Notes: generated from the sequence alone by a model not told the origin. Shown: positions 53,586 through 61,395, counted from the stretch's first letter. The stretch: 64,000 nt of DNA from an uncultured bacterium (GCA_903826405.1 CAIKEH010000005.1:101670-165669); one strand, 5' to 3'. A program made the numbers and translations.

Positions 53586-54731
53586 ATGTTCGACAAGATC
53601 TACCAGTACAATTTCCCGACCACGATCCGCTTTGGTGCCGGCGTAATCAGCGAACTCCCCGCATACTTGAAGTCAAATGGACTGAAGTCACCTCTCCTCG
53701 TCACCGACCCCACCGTTGCCCAACTGGGGTTTTTCAAAGCCATATTGGCCGACCTCGATAAAAATCATATACATACAGAAGTATTCTCGGGCATACACAA
53801 GAACCCGGTCAAATCGGATGTCTACAAGGGTACCGAAGCATTTGATAGCGGCAAACACGACTGTATCATTGGTGTGGGTGGAGGTGCGGCTATCGACGTG
53901 GCCCGGGCCATCGTACTCCGCGTGAATCATCGCGAGGACCTGTTCAAATATGATGACCTCATAGGAGGAGATATTTATGTCACGAATGAGGTTCCTCATT
54001 TCATCACCGTACCCACCACCGCAGGAACTGGCAGTGAAGTGGGCAGGAGTGCGATCATCGCCGATGACGAAACACATCAGAAGAAGATCCTTTTCTCCCC
54101 CAAACTAATGGCCAAGATCGTATTTGCCGATCCTGTGCTGACCATGGACCTTCCCCCTGCTGTCACCGCAGCTACCGGCATGGATGCACTCACACATAAC
54201 ATGGAAGCTTATTTGGCGAAAATGGTCCATCCCATCTGTGAAGGAGTAGGCTTAGAGGGCATCTCCCTGATCAATCGATCGATGGAAAATGCCGTGCTCA
54301 GGCCCGATATCGAATCCAGAAGCATGATGTTGATGGCCTCCATGATGGGTGCAATAGCGTTCCAGAAAGGGCTCGGCGTCGTTCACTCCCTGGCACATCC
54401 TCTATCCGCTTTGCTCGACACACATCATGGTTTGGCCAATGCCGTCAACCTGCCCTTTGGCATGGAGTTCAACATTCCGGGAAGTGAGGAGAAATTCAGG
54501 AGGATCGCCCGTACGCTTGACCTTCGTGACGAGAATGGAATCGGAGTGGTCAATTACCTGAAAGATCTGAACAATAAGATCAGCATTCCTTCAAATCTAA
54601 GAGGAATTGGTGTCCGTGAAGAACATGTGGAAACACTCGCCGACCTTGCTTTTGCAGATTTCGCACATCCAAACAACCCGCGGCCGGTGAGCAGGGAAGA
54701 TTTCAGAACCCTGTACAGCAAAGCCCTTTAG
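53586..54731 (+). CDS. Iron-containing (group III) alcohol dehydrogenase
   Basis: A 381-residue NAD(P)-dependent dehydrogenase of the Fe-ADH family. The Rossmann part has GFFKAILADLD and CIIGVGGGAAIDVARAI (the GGGS-like motif), VPTTAGTGSEVGRSAII, and the metal ligands are in MDLPPAVTAATGMDALTHNMEAYLAKM (Asp, His) and GVVHSLAHPLSALLDTHHGLANAV (two His). It starts 20 bases after the ligase and ends one base before the next start, so it is in one operon. Here it would oxidise a gamma-glutamylated alcohol to its aldehyde (compare IpuH). Alternative substrates cannot be excluded. Confidence 0.9.
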   Translation: MFDKIYQYNFPTTIRFGAGVISELPAYLKSNGLKSPLLVTDPTVAQLGFFKAILADLDKNHIHTEVFSGIHKNPVKSDVYKGTEAFDSGKHDCIIGVGGGAAIDVARAIVLRVNHREDLFKYDDLIGGDIYVTNEVPHFITVPTTAGTGSEVGRSAIIADDETHQKKILFSPKLMAKIVFADPVLTMDLPPAVTAATGMDALTHNMEAYLAKMVHPICEGVGLEGISLINRSMENAVLRPDIESRSMMLMASMMGAIAFQKGLGVVHSLAHPLSALLDTHHGLANAVNLPFGMEFNIPGSEEKFRRIARTLDLRDENGIGVVNYLKDLNNKISIPSNLRGIGVREEHVETLADLAFADFAHPNNPRPVSREDFRTLYSKAL

Positions 54732-54732
54732 C

Positions 54733-56811
54733 ATGAAGAAAAGGATAGGGATCACGTTCACACAAACCAACAATGCGAATTACGGCTCCTGGTTCACCCT
54801 AGATGACTTGGGTGAACAATTGGAGATCTTTGAATTGTCATACCTTAAGAACAACTTTCAGGACATCCATTCTTGTGACGGATTCGTACTCACCGGAGGC
54901 GTAGACGTTCATCCTTCCCTCTATGATGGACCAGTACACTATGAAAATAAGCCCCTCGTATTCGAATTGGAGAGGGACAAATTCGAAGCTGCCGTTTATG
55001 CATATGCGAAGCAACACCAACTGCCAGTGCTAGGTATATGCAGGGGGTTACAACTCGTGAACACCCTCGAAGGAGGCAAACTCTTGCAAGATCTTGAAGA
55101 AGGAAACAGTACGCACCGGAAGACAGACAAAGATAAGCGACATGAAGTGACGGTGGCTGAGGGAAGTCTGCTCCACAGCATAACCCTCAGCGGGAAGGGT
55201 ACGGTGAATAGCGCACACCATCAGAGTATCGACCCCGAGAATCTGGCATCCACACTCAAAGTCAGTGCGATCGCAGAAGACGGTACAGTCGAAGCCGTCG
55301 AATTCAAAGATTCCGAAAACCAAGGTTTCCTTCTCTGCCTCCAATGGCATCCCGAACGTATGGAAGACAAGAGTTCCAACCCTTTCTCCATTAATATTAA
55401 AAAGGCATTCCTCAAGGAAATAAATAAAACGAACATGAATAAAATGGATATCATTAATCCTGCGACTGAAGAAATCATCACTACTATTAATACCGATGAC
55501 GCTTCTAGTTTGAACGGGAAAATGGAGGCTCTGAAGAAGGGACAGATTGCCTGGCAAAAAGTGCCCGTTGGGGAAAGGGTCGGCATCATCAGGAAATACA
55601 CCCAACTGCTCGTGGAGAATATCGAGGATTTAGCGAATACTTTGACCAATGAGATGGGAAAACCCCTTCAACAGTCACGCAACGAGGTCCATGGTGCAAT
55701 AACACGCATGAACTGGCTGATGGATCACACTGTAGAATATTTAAGCGAAGAGGTCATGAATGTCCAAGGGAACATGAAGGAACTGATCAGATACGAACCT
55801 TTAGGTGTCATTTGCAATATCTCTGCCTGGAACTTCCCTTATTTGGTGGGTACGAATGTTTACATTCCGGCACTGCTCGCAGGAAACAGCGTCATGTACA
55901 AGCCCTCTGAATTCACCACATTGACAGGGTTGCATATGGAGAGGTTGCTGAAGGCCGCCGGCATACCTGACGATGCCTTTCAAGTGGCCATTGGAGGGCC
56001 TGAAGTAGGTGAGATACTTCTTGACCTTCCGATGAATGGATATTATTTCACAGGATCGTACAAGACCGGTAAATATATTTATGAAAGGGTTGCCCCTAAA
56101 ATGGTCCCCTGCCAATGTGAATTGGGTGGCAAGGATCCACTATATGTAGCTGATGATGTAGCAGACCTGAAATCAGTTGTTGCCGAAACTGCTGATGGTG
56201 CATTTTACAACAATGGGCAAAGTTGCTGTTCTGTGGAAAGGATCTACGTTCAGGAAAAAATATATGATGATTATGTACGTGCATTCGAAGCAGAAGTGCG
56301 TTCCTGGAAAGTAGGTGATCCCAAATTGGATGGCACTTACATCAGTCCGATCAGCAGGAAATCACAGATCACCGTACTTGAGAACCAGGTGTCGGATGCA
56401 CTCAGAAAAGGTGCAAGATTGCTCAACGGTGGAAAAAAGATTGCTGGAAAGGGTTATTATTTTGAACCTACCGTTCTGGTTGACGTCGATCACACGATGT
56501 CAGTCATGCGCGAGGAATCTTTCGGGCCGATCATCGGAATCATGAAAGTATCCACCGATGATGAAGCGGTCCGACTGATGCAGGATACAGAATATGGACT
56601 GACGGCGTCCATTTACAGCAGCAATCAGGCAAGGGCGGAAAAAATACTTTCGTTGATAGATACGGGTACGTCCTATTGGAATTGCTGCGACAGGGTAAGT
56701 GCCGCAGTTCCTTGGAGCGGACGTAAGCATTCCGGATTCGGTTCCACTTTATCGCATGTCGGAATACGTGCTTTCACCAAACCCAAGGCATTTCATTTGA
56801 GGTCGGCATAG
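54733..56811 (+). CDS. Fused gamma-glutamyl hydrolase (PuuD-like) and aldehyde dehydrogenase (PuuC-like)
   Basis: A 692-residue single frame with two enzymes. Residues 1-230 are a class I glutamine amidotransferase-like hydrolase: FVLTGGVDVHPSLY, nucleophile Cys103 in VLGICRGLQLVN, and His206 and Glu208 in LQWHPER. Residues about 236-692 are a complete ALDH: AWNFP 365-369, catalytic Glu463 in ELGGKD and Cys498 in FYNNGQSC, and EESFGPI near 600. Usual PuuD and PuuC are separate proteins of about 250 and 480 residues. The junction (NKTNMNKMDIINPATEE) contains two Met codons, and TAA lies in both other frames nearby, so the fusion may come from a small indel that erased the first stop. The ALDH would make the gamma-glutamyl amino acid and the hydrolase would release glutamate and the amino acid. 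Confidence 0.85.
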   Translation: MKKRIGITFTQTNNANYGSWFTLDDLGEQLEIFELSYLKNNFQDIHSCDGFVLTGGVDVHPSLYDGPVHYENKPLVFELERDKFEAAVYAYAKQHQLPVLGICRGLQLVNTLEGGKLLQDLEEGNSTHRKTDKDKRHEVTVAEGSLLHSITLSGKGTVNSAHHQSIDPENLASTLKVSAIAEDGTVEAVEFKDSENQGFLLCLQWHPERMEDKSSNPFSINIKKAFLKEINKTNMNKMDIINPATEEIITTINTDDASSLNGKMEALKKGQIAWQKVPVGERVGIIRKYTQLLVENIEDLANTLTNEMGKPLQQSRNEVHGAITRMNWLMDHTVEYLSEEVMNVQGNMKELIRYEPLGVICNISAWNFPYLVGTNVYIPALLAGNSVMYKPSEFTTLTGLHMERLLKAAGIPDDAFQVAIGGPEVGEILLDLPMNGYYFTGSYKTGKYIYERVAPKMVPCQCELGGKDPLYVADDVADLKSVVAETADGAFYNNGQSCCSVERIYVQEKIYDDYVRAFEAEVRSWKVGDPKLDGTYISPISRKSQITVLENQVSDALRKGARLLNGGKKIAGKGYYFEPTVLVDVDHTMSVMREESFGPIIGIMKVSTDDEAVRLMQDTEYGLTASIYSSNQARAEKILSLIDTGTSYWNCCDRVSAAVPWSGRKHSGFGSTLSHVGIRAFTKPKAFHLRSA

Positions 56812-56836
56812 AAGATACATCCATTATTTTCAAGCC

Positions 56837-56873
56837 AAAAATCCCCTCAGTTTTTCTGAACTGCGGGGATTTT
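56837..56873 (+). terminator. Terminator of the gamma-glutamylation operon
   Basis: Strong stem AAAATCCCC / GGGGATTTT with inner CAG / CTG pairing around a T-rich loop, 26 bases after the stop of the fused gene. The A-run on the left lets it work on either strand. Confidence 0.85.
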
Positions 56874-57256
56874 ATATTGACTCGGGGCTGAGTTCCCTAC
56901 CTGCCTACTTCAGGCAGTTAAAACGGCAGAAAGGAAACCAAAAACAGAAAAAATAATGCCCTCCATTTTTGTTGAAGGCAAGTGTGAAAAACTGGATTCA
57001 AACCATATATTTAATAAATGAATGAATAAAAGAATAAAGAAACGGGGCTATTAATTGCCAAAGTAATAGAAGTAATTATTTCGCCATTCAGTAAAATCAA
57101 CGAGGGATAGATTGACCTTGAGAAAACCGAAATGGCAACTATTTCCAGTTTGGATGATTATCATAATACCAATCGCATTTTTAGATTATCAGCAGTAAAA
57201 TGCGATGAATTACCTGATGATAAATATTAACCATTCCATTTTATCATAAAACAGAA
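56874..57256. other. AT-rich spacer upstream of the photolyase cassette
   Basis: About 380 bases of AT-rich DNA, unlike the preceding operon. A 32-codon frame at 57132-57230 (MATISSLDDYHNTNRIF...) has start and stop but no recognisable meaning; it may be a remnant. I see no transposase, tRNA or clear att repeat. The promoter of the cassette must be here, but no TAnnTTTG is clean. Confidence 0.4.
56901..56917. repeat. Short palindrome CTGCCT-N5-AGGCAG
   Basis: A 6-base perfect inverted repeat with loop ACTTC, just after the operon terminator. Similar CTGCC..GGCAG hairpins are spread in Bacteroidota intergenic regions, so it may be a small dispersed repeat. It marks the boundary where base composition turns AT-rich. 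Confidence 0.35.
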
Positions 57257-57394
57257 ATGAAAACTACAAAAAAAGTAAATCTACCTTCTAAAATATGTTT
57301 AGCCTGTAACAGACCTTTCAGCTGGAGAAAGAAATGGGCTAAAATATGGGACGAGGTGAAATATTGCAGTGATAAATGCAGAAATAAAAGATAA
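57257..57394 (+). CDS. DUF2256 family small zinc-binding protein
   Basis: A 45-residue protein below the usual ORF cut-off. It reads SKICLACNRPFSWRKKWAKIWDEVKYCSDKCR at about 11-42; the CxxCxRPFxWRKKWxxxWDxVKYCSxxC pattern, with cysteines 14, 17, 37 and 41, is the whole DUF2256 signature and suggests one zinc ion. In many bacteria DUF2256 genes sit beside FeS-type photolyase-related genes, as here: its stop is 1 base before the next start. Function unproven; it may assist the photolyase. Confidence 0.9.
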   Translation: MKTTKKVNLPSKICLACNRPFSWRKKWAKIWDEVKYCSDKCRNKR

Positions 57395-57395
57395 G

Positions 57396-58943
57396 ATGAA
57401 CATTGAAATTAAAAAGCTCAGACTCGTACTAGGAGACCAACTGAATATAAAACATAGTTGGTTTAAAACGGTTGAAAGTAATGTCACTTACGTATTAATG
57501 GAAATTAGAAGTGAAACTGATTATGCAAAACATCATATACAAAAGGTAGTTGGCATTTTTGCTGCCATGCGACATTTCGCAAAAGAATTGCAACAGCACA
57601 AGCATGATGTTATCTATATTCAATTGAATGATGAAAATAATTTACATCATTTTAATAAAAACGTCAGGGCCTTGATAGATAAATACAAATTCACCCAATT
57701 TGAATATCAATTGCCAGATGAATTCAGGGTCGATGAACACCTGAAAGCGTTTACTCGAAATTTAAATATTCCATCTAAAGTGTACGATACGGAACACTTT
57801 TACACTATAAGAACTGAATTAGGAGATTTGTTTGCCGGTAAAAATACCTATTTGATGGAAACTTTCTATCGCCACATGAGAAAGAAACACAACGTACTGA
57901 CAGATCATGAAAATAAACCATTATATGGCAAATGGAATTTCGATGAAGACAATCGGCAGAAATTACCCAAGTTGCACAAACCGGTAGATCCATTATTGTT
58001 CTCCAATGATGTAACTGAAATAGAAACTGAAATTATAAAATCAAATATAAAAACGATCGGAAAAGTCAACAGCAAGTTTTTTATATGGCCGATAAACAGA
58101 AAGCAGTCATTGGAATTGCTTGAGTTCTTCACAAACCATTGTTTACATTTATTTGGCACATTTCAGGATGCCATGGCGCCCTATGAGTGGTCTGTTTATC
58201 ATTCGAGGTTGTCATTTTCAATGAATATAAAATTATTATCTCCCAAAGAAGTAGTTGATAAAGCCATAGAAGCATATACTCTAAATTCGGATAAGATCAA
58301 ATTCCATCAATTGGAAGGATTCGTAAGGCAAATCATCGGGTGGCGAGAATACATGCGTGGTATTTATTGGTTGAAAATGCCCGAATATGCAAACCTTAAT
58401 TATTTTCAACATAAAGGAATATTGCCGGAATGGTATTGGACCGGACATACAAAAATGAATTGTTTGAAACATGCAATACATCAATCGCTTGATTTTGCTT
58501 ATGCGCATCATATACAACGATTAATGGTAACAGGCAATTTTGCATTACTGGCCGGTATTCATCCAGATCAAGTAGATGCCTGGTATCTGGGTATTTATAT
58601 TGACGCGTTCGAATGGGTGGAGATTACCAATACCAGGGGCATGAGTCAGTTTGCGGATGGCGGTATTGTGGGAACAAAGCCTTACGTGAGTTCTGGTGCT
58701 TACATCAACAAAATGAGCAGTTATTGTACCGGTTGTAATTACGATAAAAATAAAAAAACAGGAGATAAGGCTTGCCCTTTTAACAGCTTGTATTGGAATT
58801 TTTATAAAAAGCATGAAGATAAGCTCGGAAACAACCCCCGCATAGGCATGATGTATAACGTATGGAAAAAAATGAATCCACAAGCTAAACAAGAGTTGCT
58901 AGATCAAGCCAATTATTACTTAGATCATATCAACGAATTATAA
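57396..58943 (+). CDS. Cryptochrome/photolyase-related FeS protein (PhrB/CryPro type)
   Basis: A deoxyribodipyrimidine photolyase-related protein of 515 residues from the ATG at 57396 (MNIEIKKLRLVLGDQLNIKHSWF); an upstream in-frame start at 57369 overlaps the DUF2256 gene. The N-terminal domain has LRLVLGDQL and the FAD domain LEGFVRQIIGWREYMRGIYWLKMP, the REYxRxIYW segment of this family. Four cysteines fit a 4Fe-4S cluster: one in MNCLKHAIHQSL and three in YCTGCNYDKNKKTGDKACPFN. Members repair 6-4 photoproducts with light (PhrB of Agrobacterium). It uses flavin and probably lumazine as antenna. The AT-rich codon use is unlike the chromosome, suggesting acquisition. Cassette of four genes. 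Confidence 0.92.
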   Translation: MNIEIKKLRLVLGDQLNIKHSWFKTVESNVTYVLMEIRSETDYAKHHIQKVVGIFAAMRHFAKELQQHKHDVIYIQLNDENNLHHFNKNVRALIDKYKFTQFEYQLPDEFRVDEHLKAFTRNLNIPSKVYDTEHFYTIRTELGDLFAGKNTYLMETFYRHMRKKHNVLTDHENKPLYGKWNFDEDNRQKLPKLHKPVDPLLFSNDVTEIETEIIKSNIKTIGKVNSKFFIWPINRKQSLELLEFFTNHCLHLFGTFQDAMAPYEWSVYHSRLSFSMNIKLLSPKEVVDKAIEAYTLNSDKIKFHQLEGFVRQIIGWREYMRGIYWLKMPEYANLNYFQHKGILPEWYWTGHTKMNCLKHAIHQSLDFAYAHHIQRLMVTGNFALLAGIHPDQVDAWYLGIYIDAFEWVEITNTRGMSQFADGGIVGTKPYVSSGAYINKMSSYCTGCNYDKNKKTGDKACPFNSLYWNFYKKHEDKLGNNPRIGMMYNVWKKMNPQAKQELLDQANYYLDHINEL

Positions 58944-60239
58944 ATGACAAAGTCGATTGTCTGGTTTACAACTGATTTAAGGGTGTTCGATAATGAGACT
59001 TTAAATCAGGCGATTCAGCTAAGTGATGAGATCATTCCTGTTTATTGTATCAATGAACTTGATTTTCAAACGACCAAATTTGGCTTTAAAAAAACATGCA
59101 ACCTCAGGGTTCAATTTTTACTGGAATCATTGGCTGATCTAAATAAATGTTTGCGCGAAATAGGTTCAGGATTGATTGTTGTAAAGGGAAGGCCTGAAAC
59201 AGAAATTTACAAAATGGCACAAAAACATAAGACACAAAAAGTATTTTGCAAAAAACAGGTTGGATATGAGGAATTGGTTACACAATCCAAAGTTGAAAAC
59301 GAATTAAAGAAAATAAATGCGACCCTTGAAACTTTTGAAACAACAACATTATACCATCCTGATGATTTACCATTTCAAACAAGTGCAATTCCTGAGGTGT
59401 TTACTGATTTTAGAAAAAGAGCAGAAAAAAGTGTCAAAGTAAGAGCCGTTTCCCTTTCGCCTGAATCCATCAAATCACCATCAATTAAAGAATGGCAACT
59501 TCCATCACTACCCGAATTAGGATTGGAGAATTGCATGTATGATCGCCGCACAGCTTATCCGTTCAAGGGCGGTGAAACTGCCGGCAATAAAAGAGTTTTA
59601 AATTATCTGTCAGAAACCCATGCCATAGCCACTTACAAGGAAACCAGAAATGGCATGATTGGCGAAAATTATTCTTCCAAGTTTTCCCCCTGGCTGGCAT
59701 TCGGTTGTATTTCACCAAAAATGATTTATCATGAAATTAAAAACTATGAGTCTTTACATGTTGCTAATGAATCAACATATTGGTTGATATTTGAATTAAC
59801 CTGGAGAGATTATTTCATATTCATGATGAAAAAATATCCGACTCACTTCTTTACCCCTAAAGGAATAAATAAAAATGAACTGCCCCCAAAAAGCCATGAT
59901 CCCGTTTTATTTGAAAAATGGAAGAACGGCCAAACTGAAAATGATTTTATCAATGCCAACATGTCAGAATTAAACAAGACCGGATTCATGAGCAACCGGG
60001 GCCGTCAAAATGTAGCAAGTTATTTATGTCATGATTTGAAGTTAGATTGGCGATATGGAGCAGCCTATTTTGAACAGCAACTGATCGATTATGATGTTTC
60101 AAGCAATTGGTGCAATTGGGCATATATAGCCGGTGTGGGTAATAATCCCCGCGGAGTGAGCATTTTCAATACTGATAAACAGGCAAATGATTACGATAAA
60201 AATAAATCTTATAGGAAGTTATGGTTGACGAAAAACTAA
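58944..60239 (+). CDS. DASH-type cryptochrome
   Basis: A 431-residue photolyase/cryptochrome of the DASH class. Rossmann-like start KSIVWFTTDLRVFDNETLNQAI (antenna domain), then the FAD-binding parts: YPFKGGETAGNKRVLNYL, SSKFSPWLAFGCISPKMIYHEI, LIFELTWRDYFIFMMKKYP and FMSNRGRQNVASYLCHDLKLDWRYGAAYFEQQLIDYDVSSNWCNWAYIAGVGNNPR with the conserved WGYWAG-like run. DASH proteins repair cyclobutane dimers in single-stranded or loop DNA, or act as blue-light sensors. Its start abuts the photolyase stop; the last 19 bases overlap the next gene. Codon use is AT-rich as in its partners. Confidence 0.93.
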   Translation: MTKSIVWFTTDLRVFDNETLNQAIQLSDEIIPVYCINELDFQTTKFGFKKTCNLRVQFLLESLADLNKCLREIGSGLIVVKGRPETEIYKMAQKHKTQKVFCKKQVGYEELVTQSKVENELKKINATLETFETTTLYHPDDLPFQTSAIPEVFTDFRKRAEKSVKVRAVSLSPESIKSPSIKEWQLPSLPELGLENCMYDRRTAYPFKGGETAGNKRVLNYLSETHAIATYKETRNGMIGENYSSKFSPWLAFGCISPKMIYHEIKNYESLHVANESTYWLIFELTWRDYFIFMMKKYPTHFFTPKGINKNELPPKSHDPVLFEKWKNGQTENDFINANMSELNKTGFMSNRGRQNVASYLCHDLKLDWRYGAAYFEQQLIDYDVSSNWCNWAYIAGVGNNPRGVSIFNTDKQANDYDKNKSYRKLWLTKN

Positions 60240-60559
60240 TTACCTACAATAGTCTTCCAACGGTTATAGAAAATTATGTTACTGATCCATTGGATATTCA
60301 TGAAAAGGACAAAGACCGGATTATACAGATGGCATGGGAAGACAGAACCCCAATTGAAGCGATTGAGTTTCAGTTTGGATTAAAAGAAAAGGATGTGATT
60401 GAATTTATGCGAAAATATTCTTTGCCCTCCAGTTTTAGGATGTGGCGAAAAAGAATGAAATCGCGAAAAACAAAACATAGTTTCCTTCGCGAAAAATCAA
60501 TCAATCGTTTTAAATGTTCCAGACAAAGAAACAGCGGCAATAAAATTGCAAAGCGATAA
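60221..60559 (+). CDS. TIGR03643 family small protein
   Basis: A 112-residue protein with the motif RIIQMAWEDRTPIEAIEFQFGLKEKDVIEFMRKYSLPSSFRMWRKRM (about 31-77), which I recognise as TIGR03643: a helix-turn-helix-like core with the SSFRxWRxR strand. Members occur beside photolyase/cryptochrome genes, so this completes the cassette. The start overlaps the cryptochrome gene by 19 bases, which means coupled translation. A basic C-terminal tail (KSRKTKHSF... RQRNSGNKIAKR) is longer than I expect of the family. Possible role: DNA-binding regulator or partner of the light-dependent proteins; unproven. Confidence 0.85.
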   Translation: MVDEKLITYNSLPTVIENYVTDPLDIHEKDKDRIIQMAWEDRTPIEAIEFQFGLKEKDVIEFMRKYSLPSSFRMWRKRMKSRKTKHSFLREKSINRFKCSRQRNSGNKIAKR

Positions 60560-60688
60560 CGCATAAAATAGAATTATGAATTTATTTTGCAACACTGAAT
60601 TCGATGATTTGTCCACAGTAAGTACAGGACATTGCCCCCCGCCTTCACTCAGGATGGAGGGTGTCTCTATGGCAAAAGCCCTCATCTC

Positions 60689-60913
60689 TTAGTAGAGGGT
60701 CTTCTCCCATGGCTGTAGGTCTTTGGCTGGTTTGTCCTTGGCATCTGGCACCCCGCCCTTGACGGGATGGGATACCCTTATCTCTACAGAACAGTTGCCA
60801 GGGAACATCTCTGCTGCCTTCTGCTCCACCACAGCAATGAACTCACTATGGCTGATGAGGGGCTGGTGCTTGTCGGTATGCTCCTTTGTTGATATGGTGA
60901 TATCCTCATCCAC
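60689..60913 (-). CDS. Possible small protein of a decayed mobile element
   Basis: A 74-residue frame with GTG start at 60913 after an in-frame TAA, and RBS-like AAGAGG immediately before it. The sequence (for example HSEFIAVVEQKAAEMFPGNCSVEIRVSHPVKGG) has balanced amino acids and looks coding, but I cannot assign a family. It runs opposite to the cassette and may be the surviving end of a mobile element operon: another frame starts 4 bases after its stop (MRAFAIETPSILS) and is cut at the cassette border. Treat as tentative. Confidence 0.35.
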   Translation of the reverse strand: MDEDITISTKEHTDKHQPLISHSEFIAVVEQKAAEMFPGNCSVEIRVSHPVKGGVPDAKDKPAKDLQPWEKTLY

Positions 60914-61178
60914 CTCTTACCTGAAGAAGCAGGTCCATGCCCTACTGCTAACCGATAACCAGCTTTCCTTTGTTGTCAGGGACTACTACCGGGACTCCTC
61001 GTTCTGCAGGGATGAGAAGGGTGACATCAGTTTGCGGAGGCTCTAAAACCAGCTGACCTCGGCCAACAAGATATCCTACATCGACCAGTATCTGGACAGG
61101 GGGATGAACCCTTTCCAGTTCGTGCATCAGGTCAGAAGGTCTCTGGAGGGTAAGGAGGGAAACTGGTTTTGGCAATAA
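60912..61178 (+). pseudogene. Gene fragment interrupted by in-frame stop
   Basis: Plus-strand frame reading YLKKQVHALLLTDNQLSFVV and on to DISLRRL, a TAA stop at 61044-61046, then in the same frame NQLTSANKISYIDQYLDRGMNPFQFVHQ... to WFWQ and TAA at 61176-61178. Both sides look protein-like with the same codon style, so a Gln or Lys codon probably became TAA. There is no upstream start in register because the antisense small gene begins there. Family unknown; amphipathic helical. Confidence 0.4.
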
Positions 61179-61277
61179 TCTTAAAACCCAGATACGATGG
61201 ACCCACAAGTATTCTATGAGGACCCCTACAGTCTGATGCTCATCAATGGCGCGGAGAGGCTTTCCCCCTTATTTTAT

Positions 61278-61307
61278 GAAAAAAGAAAACCCCCGAAAAA
61301 CGGGGGC
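61278..61307 (-). terminator. tRNA-Leu terminator
   Basis: Minus strand: GCCCCCG, loop TTTTT, CGGGGG, then a run rich in T. It begins 5 bases after the mature 3' end of the tRNA. Confidence 0.85.
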
Positions 61308-61311
61308 TTCG

Positions 61312-61395
61312 TGCCCAAGACTGGATTCGAACCAGCACACCGGTTAAGGCACTACCACCTCAAAGTAGCGTGTCTACCAATTTCACCACCTGGGC
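61312..61395 (-). tRNA. tRNA-Leu, anticodon GAG
   Basis: An 84-base class II tRNA. Acceptor stem GCCCAGG / CTTGGGC with discriminator A, D-arm GGTGAAATTGGTAGACAC, anticodon arm CTACT-TTGAGGT-GGTAG giving GAG, variable arm TGCCTTAACCGGTGT-like and T-arm CTGGTTCGAATCCAG. CCA is not encoded. It reads CUU/CUC leucine codons. It lies downstream of a histidine kinase gene on the same strand. Confidence 0.95.

Larger units (their letters stand above)
60560..61311. other. Fragment-rich region between photolyase cassette and tRNA-Leu
   Basis: About 750 bases without a normal gene. Base composition returns to balanced values. It has a possible small minus-strand gene (60689-60913), with a further open start at 60685 (MRAFAIETPSILSEGGG) running into the cassette's end, a plus-strand frame broken by a stop (60912-61178), and a frame starting MDPQVFYEDPYSLMLINGAERLSP at 61197 that ends in the tRNA terminator region. 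This pattern fits the decayed end of a mobile element inserted at the tRNA-Leu gene; no integrase is left. Confidence 0.45.

Noticed and set aside
57132..57230. 32-codon frame before the DUF2256 gene
   Set aside because: Start and stop are present but nothing supports a protein; mentioned as possible remnant only.
61312..61395. Search for a direct repeat (att site) of the tRNA 3' end near 56.9 kb
   Set aside because: No copy of the terminal 12 or more bases seen by eye in 56.8-57.3 kb; an imperfect copy would need a computed search.
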